DNA of 44,411 nucleotides from Eubacteriales bacterium. Its GTDB lineage: Bacteria > Bacillota > Clostridia > Oscillospirales > Oscillospiraceae. Below are positions 6,144 through 14,477 of the stretch, in pieces (within the stretch, counting starts at the first letter, position 1; each line of letters begins with the position of its first letter). A program made the position numbers and the translations under genes. The stretch lies in the NCBI GenBank assembly GCA_030539285.1, contig JAUNSH010000008.1, forward strand, positions 1-44,411. The letters run 5' to 3'. The notes below the pieces were generated by a model. It saw only the letters and a list, made by a program, of their open reading frames with translations. It made no database searches and was not told where the DNA came from.

Positions 6144-8624
6144 TCATGCCCCCCGCTCTGCCAGCCGCTGTTTTACAGCAAGGCCAGCGTCAATTTTTTC
6201 GATGGTCTCGCCAACAAGCGTTCCCGTGTCGAGGACGATCTGAAGGCGGGTCAGCCGGTCATAGATATTATCCAGCTTCCCAGCAAGCGTGGAAATGTCG
6301 GCTGTTCCCGTCCTGGGTTCCGCCGCGAAGGTAGCGGTTACCCGCCGTTCAATGGTTGCCGTGTTCAGGCCCTCCGCGCCGCCGGTCATTTCCTCAGCCA
6401 TGTCGATGACTGCCCGCTTCGCTACGCCGGTCTTGTCCTTCACGCCCTGCGCAACGCCCTCCGGGATTGCCACGCCTACCGTATTGGCAAAAACCTTCGA
6501 CGGGCTATTGATTCCAAGCACTCTTTTTGCGGCGCTCACAAGCCCGTTCAGGGCGTTGGATACGATGCTGTACAGTCTGCCGATTGCGCTATAGATACCC
6601 TGCGCGATACCGTCAATGATAGCAGATCCGATGGAAACGAACATAGCTGGTAGCTGCCGGGCGATATTCACAACGTGGTTTACAGCGTTGGAAATGGCAG
6701 AACCCATAACGGAAATCAGATTTGTACCCCAGCTTTTTGCAGCTTCCAGCGCGGTAGTCAGAGCGGACTGAATTTTACCGGGTAACGGACTTACAGCCTC
6801 GGCAGCTCTATCAACCATCTGACGAGCGGCAGACTTCGCCTCGCTGACCATCTTTGCCCCCCAGCTTTTCACGGACTGCACTGCTCTGGACCATGCTGAG
6901 CTGATCTTCCCAGGAAGCTCGTTAAAGAAGGTCACAAACGAGTTGACGGCTGATTTCAGCCCCTCCCATAGTCCGATCCAGAAGTTTCGGAATGCCTCGC
7001 AGTTGTTCCACAGCGTGACCAGCGCGGCAACGATAAGCCCGATCAACGCCACAACCAGAATGACCGGGAGGGCAACCATTGCCCCGCCGAGCGCCGTGAA
7101 GGCCGCGGACACGGCGGCAATGATACCTTGAATTGCCATTGCCAACGCAAGCACGCCAAAGGCGACCGCAAGGGCGAGAACGGCGGCAATCACCGTATAC
7201 AGCACCGCAGGGTGCTCCTTCAGCCATGTCAGAAGGTTCAGGAAAGCATCAGCAAGCGCCAGCACCAGCGGCGTAATTGCAATCAGAATCTGGGTTTTCA
7301 GCTCAGTAAGTACCGTGTTGACCGGGCGCATGGCTTCACCGAGGAGCGCTTGCGTGTTCCGCAGTTCAAGCTCAGCCCGGTTCTGTTCCACAATACTTCC
7401 GTTCAGGGAGTCGTAGATGGCCTTACTTTCGCCGTATGTGCTGTTAAGCGTATCCGCGATCAGCTTTGCCCGCTGCTGGGTGTTCATGCACTGGGAAAGC
7501 TGGGTGTTGAAATAGTCCTCACTGATTCCAGCCCAGTTCAGGGCGTCGGCGAGGTTGCCGGTCACCTTGCCAACCTGCGCGGTTTCGGTGATGCTTTCGG
7601 TCAGGGACTCAATTGGGATACTGTCACCGTAGGCAGACCAAACAGCGATAGCGGCACTGGCCAGACTGGAGGTGTCATCCGTCGCCCCGCCAAGAGCCAT
7701 CAGGTTTGTGATCGCGTTTGTCGCCATCTGGTCGTCTCCGACGTAGCTGTAGAACTCCGCGTACTTCTGCTTTGCGTAGTCAGCGGAGTAGCCAAATTCA
7801 CCGGCGGAACCCATGAGCTTTGCCTGCATGGTCTGGTATTCCTTGGTCGCATCGGACAGGTCAAACAGAGCGGAAATCAGGTTGCCGATAACCTCAATAG
7901 CCTTCTGGACGCCATTGGAAATCAGATCGGCAAGAGCGCCCTTCATAACGGTAAACCCATCAGAGCTTTGCTCGGAAGCGTCCCCTAAGTCCTCCATAGC
8001 GTTTGCGCTGTCGTCGGCTGCGTCACCGGCGCTCTCAATATCGGACTCGGTTCTCTGAAGTTCCGAGTTAAGGTCGCGGAGGTTACCCTCTGTATAGACG
8101 ATTTCCCGCTGGAAATCCCGGTACTGTTCATCGTTGACAACCTTCTTGGAAAGTTCACGCTGCTCTGTTTTCAGGGATTTCAGCTTGCCCTCACAGTCCT
8201 TAACAGCCTGGGTGATCTCCTTGTACTGCTCCTCGGAAATCTTGCCCTCCTCGAAGGCCTTGGCGGCTTCCTCCTGCTGCTGTTTCAGCGCCTTAAGCTG
8301 CTTTTCAGTATCAGCGATTTCCTTTGCGAGAGCCTCAAGCTGTGGCTTTGCCTCGCCGTATGCCTCCCATTTCTTCTGAACTTCCTCCTGAGCGCCTTTC
8401 AGGGTGTTCAGTTTCTGTGTGGTTTCGGCGATTGCCTCGGTCAAAAGCTGCTGCTTCTGCGCCAGAAGTTCCGTATTTCCTGGGTTCATTTTCAGCAGCT
8501 TTTCCACGCCTTTCAGTTCGGATTGCAAACTGCGCGTGTGCTTATTGACGCCCTCAAGCGCGTTTCCGAGTTTTGTGGTATCGCCGCCGATTTCGATTAC
8601 GATACCCTTTAACGAACCGGCCAT
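6144..8624 (-). CDS. phage tail tape measure protein
   Basis: The 826-aa protein has an N-terminal coiled coil of about 200 residues (LQSELKGVEKLLKMNPGN; KQLKALKQQQEEAAKAFEEGK), a central region with hydrophobic membrane segments (about 450-540, AVLALAVAFGVLALAMAI; LPVILVVALIGLIVAALV), and a C-terminal region of repeated Trp/Ser-rich amphipathic units (SAWSRAVQSVKSWG; TALEAAKSWGTNLIS). These are the classic tape-measure features that set tail length and are ejected into the cell. By the usual 1.5 angstrom per residue rule, the tail would be roughly 120 nm. The ATG at 8624 overlaps the stop of the frameshifted chaperone extension by one base. Confidence 0.9.
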   Translation of the reverse strand: MAGSLKGIVIEIGGDTTKLGNALEGVNKHTRSLQSELKGVEKLLKMNPGNTELLAQKQQLLTEAIAETTQKLNTLKGAQEEVQKKWEAYGEAKPQLEALAKEIADTEKQLKALKQQQEEAAKAFEEGKISEEQYKEITQAVKDCEGKLKSLKTEQRELSKKVVNDEQYRDFQREIVYTEGNLRDLNSELQRTESDIESAGDAADDSANAMEDLGDASEQSSDGFTVMKGALADLISNGVQKAIEVIGNLISALFDLSDATKEYQTMQAKLMGSAGEFGYSADYAKQKYAEFYSYVGDDQMATNAITNLMALGGATDDTSSLASAAIAVWSAYGDSIPIESLTESITETAQVGKVTGNLADALNWAGISEDYFNTQLSQCMNTQQRAKLIADTLNSTYGESKAIYDSLNGSIVEQNRAELELRNTQALLGEAMRPVNTVLTELKTQILIAITPLVLALADAFLNLLTWLKEHPAVLYTVIAAVLALAVAFGVLALAMAIQGIIAAVSAAFTALGGAMVALPVILVVALIGLIVAALVTLWNNCEAFRNFWIGLWEGLKSAVNSFVTFFNELPGKISSAWSRAVQSVKSWGAKMVSEAKSAARQMVDRAAEAVSPLPGKIQSALTTALEAAKSWGTNLISVMGSAISNAVNHVVNIARQLPAMFVSIGSAIIDGIAQGIYSAIGRLYSIVSNALNGLVSAAKRVLGINSPSKVFANTVGVAIPEGVAQGVKDKTGVAKRAVIDMAEEMTGGAEGLNTATIERRVTATFAAEPRTGTADISTLAGKLDNIYDRLTRLQIVLDTGTLVGETIEKIDAGLAVKQRLAERGA

Positions 8625-8902
8625 CAACCAGCCCCCTTTCCGAACTGCTCCCGTAGAGATTTCCTGTCAGGTTTTGTCTGCTCGAGCTGCCACGCATTAT
8701 CCAGATATTCCTGGCCCTTTTCTGTCTGGCTCATTCGGTGAATAAAGGCGTCACGCCTGAACAGCAGATAGTCCAAATAGTCAAGCTCCTGCACATCAAT
8801 CACCGAGATGCCAACATATCTGGCAACCAGGTACTCCCACTGGGTGTAAACGTGGTAATCGTGCCCCTCACTATCCTCGAGCGGATAGTAGGGCAGCTCT
8901 AG
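8624..8902 (-). CDS. tail assembly chaperone, frameshift extension (gpT-like, part of gpGT)
   Basis: In the -1 frame after the slippery site this stretch is open for 92 codons without a start codon or ribosome binding site of its own. It reads KLELPYYPLEDSEGHDYH, then WEYLVARYVGISVIDVQELD and FRRDAFIHRMSQTEKG. This has the composition of the gp15-like tail chaperone extension. Together with the 110-aa upstream protein it would give a 202-aa fusion equivalent to gpGT of lambda, which recruits tail tube protein to the tape measure. Its TGA overlaps the ATG of the tape-measure gene. A conventional gene finder would leave this 270-bp gap empty. Confidence 0.8.
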   Translation of the reverse strand, partial: LELPYYPLEDSEGHDYHVYTQWEYLVARYVGISVIDVQELDYLDYLLFRRDAFIHRMSQTEKGQEYLDNAWQLEQTKPDRKSLREQFGKGAG

Positions 8903-9231
8903 TTTTTTGAGCCAGCCACCTCATGCACGAACTCCGTATAGCCATGCAGGAACATGACGATATCCTCGAAGTCAAACAGGCTCTGAAGCGTCTCCACGGT
9001 CACCACATGGCCGGTCTTGTTTCGGCTCATAATCTTCGCGCTGACCTCGTACAGGTCGTTGATAGCCTCCGCGCTTTCCGTGTCGTCTCCCAAAGCGTCC
9101 TTGACAGCTACCAACTCATCAAACACCGCCTTGGTGGGGGTGCCAATGAGCAGTACGGTTTTCTTCTCGTCAGGGAGCGTTACCGTCCAAAAGCTCTTTT
9201 TGTTTTTATTGAAATCCATTGCCTTTGCCAT
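8899..9231 (-). CDS. tail assembly chaperone (gpG-like)
   Basis: The 110-aa protein (MAKAMDFNKNKKSFWTVTLP; TPTKAVFDELVAVKDALG; SLFDFEDIVMFLHGYTEFVHE) matches Gp14-type tail assembly chaperones of Gram-positive siphophages. It lies between the major tail protein and tape measure genes, the invariant place for this pair. The ATG is preceded by GAGGAGGATTCAAA. It ends TCA AAA AAC TAG, the frameshift site that produces a minor fused product. The unfused and fused forms together cover the tape measure during tail assembly. Confidence 0.8.
   Translation of the reverse strand: MAKAMDFNKNKKSFWTVTLPDEKKTVLLIGTPTKAVFDELVAVKDALGDDTESAEAINDLYEVSAKIMSRNKTGHVVTVETLQSLFDFEDIVMFLHGYTEFVHEVAGSKN
8902..8908 (-). 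promoter_or_regulatory. programmed -1 ribosomal frameshift site (A AAA AAC)
   Basis: On the minus strand the codons TCA AAA AAC TAG contain the heptamer A-AAA-AAC, a canonical -1 slippery sequence, immediately before the stop of the upstream chaperone gene. Slippage reads on as AAA AAA CTA GAG into the 92-codon extension. Position, sequence and the conserved tail-gene context all agree. Confidence 0.85.
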
Positions 9232-9248
9232 TTTGAATCCTCCTCATG

Positions 9249-9281
9249 TAAAAGCAGGGCGGAGGAAAACCGCCGCCCTGC
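9249..9281 (-). terminator. attenuating hairpin between major tail protein and chaperone genes
   Basis: gcagggcgg (9254-9262) pairs with ccgccctgc (9273-9281). On the minus strand a short T-run (CTTTTAC) follows. Partial terminators are common right after the abundant major tail protein gene and before the low-level chaperone gene. Readthrough is needed for the tail genes downstream. Confidence 0.6.
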
Positions 9282-9300
9282 ACTTCTTTTCATGCCAGCA

Positions 9301-9885
9301 TTAAGCCCCGGTGTTCTCGGAATTTGCAGGCGCAGACTGCTCGGCTTCCATCTGCTCCACATACTGAATCAGGGTGCCGTCATCGTCCTGGGGCAGGCAC
9401 TTGAATTCCGCGTCGACCACGGTTTCCTTGTCCTTTGCGAACGCCAGGGAGAAACCGTTCTGGTTCACGCCGCGAACGACAACCCACACATCACCGTCCG
9501 TTTTGTCGCTGTGGTGGAAGCACAGCGCGTAGGACTTGCCGTTCGCGTTGGCGATACCACCGATCTTGACGGTGCGGATATTGTCCTTCTCCGTGACACG
9601 GGCGGTGGAGCACAGCTTCTCCAGCGTATTGCCGTTCCAGGTCAGGACGCCGCTTTTCAGGGTCGCGTCTTCCTTGGTCAAAATGGTCTTGCAAACCTTG
9701 CCGGTGTCATCAGATACCTCATACCAGGTGCCCTTATACTCCAGCGTCGCCCCCTTGCTGATGTAACCCAGAAGGTCGGTTTTCGGGTCGAAATCCTTGT
9801 AGGCGGGGAAATTGATTCCGTCGTATTCCTTGACCATCAGGTCGCCGGAACCGAGGGTAATGGTCTTCTTATCGCGCTTAGACAC
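9301..9885 (-). CDS. phage major tail (tube) protein
   Basis: The 194-aa, beta-rich, soluble protein (TITLGSGDLMVKEYDGINFP; KGATLEYKGTWYEVSDDTG; AVTEKDNIRTVKIGG-like strands; GKSYALCFHHSDKTDGDVWV) follows the tail terminator gene and precedes the chaperone pair, as siphovirus tube proteins do. The start is GTG (MSKRDKK) with AGGAGGATTTTATAA upstream, a strong site for an abundant protein. The C-terminus (QYVEQMEAEQSAPANSENTGA) is a flexible acidic tail. Synteny carries more weight than sequence recognition here. Confidence 0.8.
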   Translation of the reverse strand: MSKRDKKTITLGSGDLMVKEYDGINFPAYKDFDPKTDLLGYISKGATLEYKGTWYEVSDDTGKVCKTILTKEDATLKSGVLTWNGNTLEKLCSTARVTEKDNIRTVKIGGIANANGKSYALCFHHSDKTDGDVWVVVRGVNQNGFSLAFAKDKETVVDAEFKCLPQDDDGTLIQYVEQMEAEQSAPANSENTGA

Positions 9886-10209
9886 TTATAAAATCCTCCT
9901 TTTCTCCGTGTAGCTGAAATCGTACACAGTTTGATAGAGCTGCTCGGTCTGAATCCAGTACCGTGCGCCCTTCTCCCACTCAAGCCCACGGAGACCAAGC
10001 TGCTGTTCAATCGCATCCTCGGACTGCGGGTCTTGCTTCGGGGAATAAAGCTCCAATGTGACGTCGTGCCGGAAGATCGACGGGGCTTGTCCGTCCGCGC
10101 CGCCAGCGGTCACATGGTCAAACCACACCGCGTAGGTTCCGGAAGGGGGCTTCGTGAAACGGCTCCCCCGTTCCTGAATACCCGCAGCTGTCAGCAGGTC
10201 TTTAACCAT
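9886..10209 (-). CDS. phage tail terminator / tail completion protein
   Basis: The 107-aa protein (MVKDLLTAAGIQERGSRFTK; PSIFRHDVTLELYSPKQDP; LGLRGLEWEKGARYWIQTEQL; QTVYDFSYTEKRR) has the length and strand pattern of minor-capsid/tail completion proteins in HK97-type head-tail modules. It lies between the gp10-like gene, which it overlaps by 8 bp, and the tail tube gene. Tail terminators cap the tube at the end facing the capsid. The assignment rests mostly on gene order. Confidence 0.6.
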   Translation of the reverse strand: MVKDLLTAAGIQERGSRFTKPPSGTYAVWFDHVTAGGADGQAPSIFRHDVTLELYSPKQDPQSEDAIEQQLGLRGLEWEKGARYWIQTEQLYQTVYDFSYTEKRRIL

Positions 10210-10594
10210 CTGAGCACGCCTCCTCTACTTTTTTATCGTAGTCCGGCAAAACCTCATTCAAAGCGTTCTCCAAAAACGGGTTTTTCCGGGTTCTGCCGCC
10301 GTTCTTGGTCTCGTGACCGTTTGCGATCAAATGGGTCAACCGATGATTTGGCGGCTTTACATACCAGGCGTACACGTTGCCACAGGGCCTGTTTTCAAGC
10401 ACCTTGGTTGCGATACTGTCCTTAAAATGAGGAGTATGCTTGCCGACAGGGGCAGTCGCACGGGTTATTTTGGCGATCTTCTTCACGGAATCGTCGCCGA
10501 GCTTATTGATTTTTTCAATTAACTCCTTGTGATACAAAGAGGTCTGCTCAGATACTGCATCAACAAGCTGATCGATTGAAACCACGTCAGCCAT
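10202..10594 (-). CDS. HK97 gp10-like head-tail joining protein
   Basis: The 130-aa, basic protein reads VVSIDQLVDAVSEQTSLYHK, then KINKLGDDSVKKIAKITRATAP, and PPNHRLTHLIANGHETKNGG, with a C-terminal PFLENALNEVLPDYDKK. The phrase H-x-[LIV]-x-x-G-H plus the later P-F-x-x-A is diagnostic of the HK97 gp10 family of head-tail connectors. It overlaps both neighbours by 8 bp, fitting a tightly packed structural operon. Confidence 0.8.
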   Translation of the reverse strand: MADVVSIDQLVDAVSEQTSLYHKELIEKINKLGDDSVKKIAKITRATAPVGKHTPHFKDSIATKVLENRPCGNVYAWYVKPPNHRLTHLIANGHETKNGGRTRKNPFLENALNEVLPDYDKKVEEACSDG

Positions 10595-10892
10595 AAGACT
10601 CCCCCAGAAGACGGATTACCCGGTGCTGCTCCATATAGTCGTCGTGGTCGATGATATTGAAGGTTCGTCCACGATATACAATCTGGAACTCCTGAGAGTT
10701 ATACGCCACTTTCTCGATAACATGGCTCCACCGCACGTCGAACCATAGGCGGATATGCCGCTGATCAGACCCGGCAGAGAAGGATTCTTTTCCTACGTCC
10801 TTGTTTACCTGAATGGCGTGACAGTAACAGTAGTCTACCCATTCCTCAGTCTCAGGGTTCTGCCGCTGAATGACAAATCGGATATACGCCAC
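10587..10892 (-). CDS. phage head closure protein (SPP1 gp16-like)
   Basis: The 101-aa beta-barrel type protein reads RFVIQRQNPETEEWVDYCYC, with WSHVIEKVAYNSQEFQIVYR and RTFNIIDHDDYMEQHRVIRL. The pattern of a central I-x-Y-x-G-R-x-F-x-I-x-x-x-D-D and a C-terminal strand matches head-tail adaptor (head closure) proteins. It sits in the expected slot between the gp6-like connector and the gp10-like protein and would seal the portal after DNA packaging. Confidence 0.65.
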   Translation of the reverse strand: MAYIRFVIQRQNPETEEWVDYCYCHAIQVNKDVGKESFSAGSDQRHIRLWFDVRWSHVIEKVAYNSQEFQIVYRGRTFNIIDHDDYMEQHRVIRLLGESYG

Positions 10893-10894
10893 AA

Positions 10895-11227
10895 CTACAC
10901 CCCCCGCAGCTTTAGCCGCAACTGCTGCTCCAGCCCATGAACCAGAAGGCGGGTCGCCCCGGACACCTTCGCGGAAACGCCTCGATTGTTGAAAAGGTCT
11001 TCCCCGTAGATGAACACCAACTCATCGTATCGTTCATCATCTCCCAGTGTGAACCCGGTTCCGACGGCTCCCTCTGCAAAACGGACGGCAGATTTCAAAG
11101 AACGTTCCGCGTTTTTCAGAATCATTTCGTCGTTTAAAATGAGTTCATGGTCATACCCGAGGTACAGTAAAAAGTTATAGACCCATTTACTCAAGAACGA
11201 TTCCTCGGACTGGACTTCATCAGGCAC
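10895..11227 (-). CDS. phage head-tail connector (gp6/gp15-like adaptor)
   Basis: The 110-aa, mainly helical protein contains SEESFLSKWVYNFLLYLGYD, NDEMILKNAERSLKSAVRFA, and YDELVFIYGEDLFNNRGVSA. Helical adaptors of this size follow the major capsid gene in HK97-like phages and dock under the portal ring. It ends 2 bp before the head closure gene. It is recognised by order and helical pattern rather than a strict motif. Confidence 0.65.
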   Translation of the reverse strand: MPDEVQSEESFLSKWVYNFLLYLGYDHELILNDEMILKNAERSLKSAVRFAEGAVGTGFTLGDDERYDELVFIYGEDLFNNRGVSAKVSGATRLLVHGLEQQLRLKLRGV

Positions 11228-11288
11228 TTAGCAGAACCCTCCTTTCTTGGTCAGTGCGCCGGGCGGGGGTTACCCGCCATGGCATGGG

Positions 11289-12425
11289 TTACGCGGCTGC
11301 CTTGCTGGAAATATCGAGGCTGCCGTAGATGTAGGCTTCCGTGTCGGTGCTGAAGGCGTCAAAACCCTCGATCACCCGCAGGCAATTCTGATTCTTGTTG
11401 AACAGGTAGTGCTCAGATACGGCGAACTCCAGAGCCTGATGCTCGACAAAGGTACATCCTGCCTTGGTGTCACCGTAGATGACAGGGGCGTGGGTGCCGT
11501 CGATGTTGGGCAGCTGGGCGTCTGGGAACACATGGACGACCATATTCTGGAAAAGCTTCTGGGTGGCGTTTGCGGGGTTGGGCTGGAGAATGGGGCGGCC
11601 GGTGGTGTCCTCCTCCTCGTCCAGATACGCCCAGCCGGACTGGTTGGTGATGATAACGCCGTCGATCTTGCAGGAAGGGTCAATGTCCTTGTTGATGGAC
11701 TTCTTCAGGGCCTTCCAGCCGGACAGCGCCTTGGGGGTTCCGCTGTTGTAGCCGGATTTCAGAACGGAGAAAATCTTTGCGTTCTCGGACAGAATCGCAT
11801 TGCGCACAAACCACCGATTCAGGTAGTTCATGATGCTGGCCTTCGCGGCGCTCAGCAGAATACGGGAAACGGGAATCAGCTTGCCCTTGAAGGCAATGGC
11901 GAACTTCTTCAGGACGAACTTGATACCGTCCTCCTCTGCGACCGCGTTACCGTCATCGAAGTCGGACAGGCCGGTGGGAGTGCCGTCCTCATAGGTCACG
12001 GAGCCGGACAGGGCGTCGGTGATCTCCACATTCACCAGACCCTTCGCGGAAACGTAGGTCTTGCGCAGCTCATTGATTTCCGCCCGCACATCCTCAGGAA
12101 CCAGGTAGGACTCGCCGCTTTCGGCGTTTTCGCCGGACACCAGAGCGGTTTTCTCCACCTCGTTCAGGGGCTTCTTGTGCAGCATCTTGGCAATCAGGGA
12201 AAAGCCATCCGCCTTTTTATCGGTGCCGACGGGAGCGGGGGGAACTTCCTCCTTGCTACGCTTTTCCAGCGCGTCCAGAACGCTCAGCTCCTTCTCCAGC
12301 TCGGTGATCTCGTCCAGCAGAGCCTGTGCCTTGTTGATGTCCTTAGTCTCGCCCTCGGTGTAGGAAACCGCCTCGGCGGACTTGCGCTGAATGGTGTTCT
12401 GAATTTCCCTCATACGTTTGTTCAT
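11289..12425 (-). CDS. phage major capsid protein, HK97 fold
   Basis: The 378-aa protein has an N-terminal coiled-coil delta (scaffold) domain of about 100 residues (IQRKSAEAVSYTEGETKDIN; EKELSVLDALEKRSKEEVPP), then the shell domain starting near VSGENAESGESYLVPEDVRA. Later parts include EEDGIKFVLKKFAIAFKGKL (E-loop/spine), KIDGVIITNQSGWAYLDEEE, and the C-terminal CTFVEHQALEFAVSEHYLFN. I chose the second ATG (12425), 8 nt after AGGAGG, instead of the ATG that nearly abuts it. The protease upstream would cleave off the delta domain during maturation. Large, highly expressed structural gene. Confidence 0.9.
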   Translation of the reverse strand: MNKRMREIQNTIQRKSAEAVSYTEGETKDINKAQALLDEITELEKELSVLDALEKRSKEEVPPAPVGTDKKADGFSLIAKMLHKKPLNEVEKTALVSGENAESGESYLVPEDVRAEINELRKTYVSAKGLVNVEITDALSGSVTYEDGTPTGLSDFDDGNAVAEEDGIKFVLKKFAIAFKGKLIPVSRILLSAAKASIMNYLNRWFVRNAILSENAKIFSVLKSGYNSGTPKALSGWKALKKSINKDIDPSCKIDGVIITNQSGWAYLDEEEDTTGRPILQPNPANATQKLFQNMVVHVFPDAQLPNIDGTHAPVIYGDTKAGCTFVEHQALEFAVSEHYLFNKNQNCLRVIEGFDAFSTDTEAYIYGSLDISSKAAA

Positions 12426-12437
12426 ATACATTCCTCC

Positions 12438-13193
12438 TTAGTTGATAGAAATATTTCTTGCACGGACGGCGGCTAACCTGGCACGCAGGGCCAACTCGTC
12501 CAGGCTATTGGTGGTGCTGGGGTCACCCTCATAGCTTCTGGACACACCCGCCGCTCTCTGGGCGGGAACAGCGACAAGGGAAAACTCGTAAGCATCCTCC
12601 GCGCCGTCCAGCGTAAAGGTGCATAGCTGGTTTTTCCCGTCCTTCTCGTACTTCCTACCGCGAACATGGCCGCATGGGCGGCTATTGATGTCCGCACCGC
12701 AGATACTGCACACACAGCGGGAAACAGAGCAGCCGATAGAACCCTCACGCTTGATTCCGCCCTTGATCTCTGCAATCAGGTCGGCGTTGCCGTTGGTTTT
12801 CACCGTGTAGCAATGGGCGACGAGCTGGGTGTACTTCTCACCGGGAACAATATCCCGGTCGCCGGTCACAAGCTCCGTATCGTAAATACGGGCTACCTGC
12901 CGGTCTGCGGCCCACTTGTGGTCTTTGATAACCGTTTTCCCCCGGAACAGCTTTTGCAGACCGTTCAGGGCATTCAGGCTGAACCGTTCAAAATCCCGGT
13001 CAACGTCGTTGTCGCACAGAACAGCCTTGAACACGAACACCTCCTCCGCAGTGAGCGGGGTCTGTGCGTATCGGTTGATTGCCTGCAAGTCCGCGTCCGT
13101 GACCTCCTGCCCCATCAGGGTTGCAGCCTTCTCGATCATTCCGGGGACGCCATAGCCTGCTTTATTGCCGCCGCCAGAATCGTGATTACCCAT
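12438..13193 (-). CDS. phage prohead (capsid maturation) protease with a cysteine-rich insert
   Basis: The 251-aa protein sits between portal and major capsid genes, as prohead proteases do. A His-containing strand (KTVIKDHKWAADRQVARIYD) and a Ser-containing one (IKREGSIGCSVSR) fit the His/Ser catalytic pair of the herpesvirus-type S78 fold, and YEFSLVAVPAQRAAGV matches the conserved end of the domain. Unusually, residues 158-182 carry CVCSICG and RPCGHVRGRKY, which look like a zinc-binding knuckle inserted after the catalytic serine. The ATG at 13193 follows a strong GGAGGAGGAAAAAGG and overlaps the portal gene by 58 bp. Confidence 0.75.
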   Translation of the reverse strand: MGNHDSGGGNKAGYGVPGMIEKAATLMGQEVTDADLQAINRYAQTPLTAEEVFVFKAVLCDNDVDRDFERFSLNALNGLQKLFRGKTVIKDHKWAADRQVARIYDTELVTGDRDIVPGEKYTQLVAHCYTVKTNGNADLIAEIKGGIKREGSIGCSVSRCVCSICGADINSRPCGHVRGRKYEKDGKNQLCTFTLDGAEDAYEFSLVAVPAQRAAGVSRSYEGDPSTTNSLDELALRARLAAVRARNISIN

Positions 13194-14464
13194 CCTTTTT
13201 CCTCCTCCTTCCTTGCAGAAATGTCAGTGTATTGAGTACCGGCGTACTGAACCGGGATACTCGCGCCGTTGCCGAGCAGCTGGTCGCCGCCTTCCTTCGC
13301 CGGAAGGTTCAGGTGCTCCCGCGCCTCGTTCGGGGTCATAAGGAAATTGGCTACCGCCGCGCTGAGCGTGTTGATCTGGGTCTGCTGGTCGGCCCGGAGA
13401 ATAACAGCGGTGTTGAATTTTACATGGTATCCGTTGGATACCTCGCTGTCTGTCAGGAGCTTGTACGCGATTTCCTCCTCGTACTGCTTGATAATAAAAA
13501 GCAGCGTATCAACAAGGAAGCTCAGCTGCTGCGCCTCCGCGCTGGCATAGCTGCTCTTTGTGTAGTCACCTACCTGGTAGGGCTTCACGCCGAAAGCGGA
13601 TGCAATCTGTAGGGCGGTGTACTGCTTGATCTCCAGGAACTGACTGTCGGCCAGTTTCATATTCAGCGGGGTCAGCGTCATGCCGACGGGCATGGGAATG
13701 ATATTCTCAATGCCTTTATCCTTCAGCTCACCCTTTGCATATGCCTCGATTCCTTTGGTCAGAATCTGGACGTTTGCGTCGCTCAGCCCGCCGGTATACT
13801 GCAAAACCGCTTTCGCCGTCATGCCGTTCTCATACAAACGGTTGATATACTCCTGCGCCTTCGCGCCGCCATGAATCGTGCTTGCCAGCTGCTCCCGTAC
13901 GCTGATACCAACCAGCCCGTCCAAGGTAAAGTGGCTTTTGAAGTGCAGGACTTCCTCAGACCCAAGGGTAAGCATCCCTTTCACGGTGCTGACCTGATAA
14001 TACACATCCGGGGCGTCTGCCAGAATACAGGCATTGTCATACCACACCCGAACCGATTTCGGGTCGATGGGCCACAGCTGCGGCTTTTTCGGGTTCCTGG
14101 TATCAATCCACGCGTAAGCGTTTCCGTAGTGGTTGCGGCAAAGCTCCATCGTGCTCCAGAAGGTGCTCGCTGTCATAAACCTGTTTGGACGCTGGTTCAG
14201 CATTCTGTAGTACGGATGCTCCCATACAACCCGCACGCCGTTGCCAGGCGTCGTCTGGTGAATTTTCAGAGGGAGCTTTCCAACGCCCTCGGAAAGCACT
14301 TTCAGGCAGGCAAAATACACCGCCTCCCGGGTCGCCTCGGTATCACCAGACCGGGCAATTCCGAGGAAGTCTAACAGCTGGTTCAGCTCTACATTCCGCG
14401 CCGCGTCATAGCCTTTCCCACGGAACACAGAAAACGCGGCCTTGAGCCTTTCAAAAACAGTCAA
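13136..14464 (-). CDS. phage portal protein (HK97 type)
   Basis: The 442-aa protein has the standard features of HK97-type portals: YFACLKVLSEGVGKLPLKIH near the start, YRMLNQRPNRFMTASTFWST, then HYGNAYAWIDTRNPKKPQLW, VLHFKSHFTLDGLVGISV, and QIASAFGVKPYQVGDYTKSS in the C-terminal stem/crown. The dodecameric portal forms the DNA channel and docking site for terminase. I favour the TTG at 14464 with AAAGGAGG 7 nt upstream. An in-frame ATG at 14524 would overlap the terminase gene by 47 bp and has no comparable binding site. Confidence 0.9.
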   Translation of the reverse strand: MTVFERLKAAFSVFRGKGYDAARNVELNQLLDFLGIARSGDTEATREAVYFACLKVLSEGVGKLPLKIHQTTPGNGVRVVWEHPYYRMLNQRPNRFMTASTFWSTMELCRNHYGNAYAWIDTRNPKKPQLWPIDPKSVRVWYDNACILADAPDVYYQVSTVKGMLTLGSEEVLHFKSHFTLDGLVGISVREQLASTIHGGAKAQEYINRLYENGMTAKAVLQYTGGLSDANVQILTKGIEAYAKGELKDKGIENIIPMPVGMTLTPLNMKLADSQFLEIKQYTALQIASAFGVKPYQVGDYTKSSYASAEAQQLSFLVDTLLFIIKQYEEEIAYKLLTDSEVSNGYHVKFNTAVILRADQQTQINTLSAAVANFLMTPNEAREHLNLPAKEGGDQLLGNGASIPVQYAGTQYTDISARKEEEKGWVITILAAAIKQAMASPE

Positions 14465-14477
14465 GGGCACTCCTCCT

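Noticed and set aside
11245-11276. Hairpin ggcggg-ggtta-cccgcc between the major capsid and connector genes as a terminator
   Set aside because: There is no T-run on the minus strand and the downstream genes need readthrough. It may be a chance GC-rich inverted repeat.
11247-12476. 409-codon plus-strand open frame opposite the major capsid gene
   Set aside because: It is a shadow of the capsid gene on the other strand: no ribosome binding site, no recognisable domain, and it crosses into neighbouring genes. The same holds for long antisense frames at 24518-25588, 26290-27801, 22075-23391 and 38159-39247.
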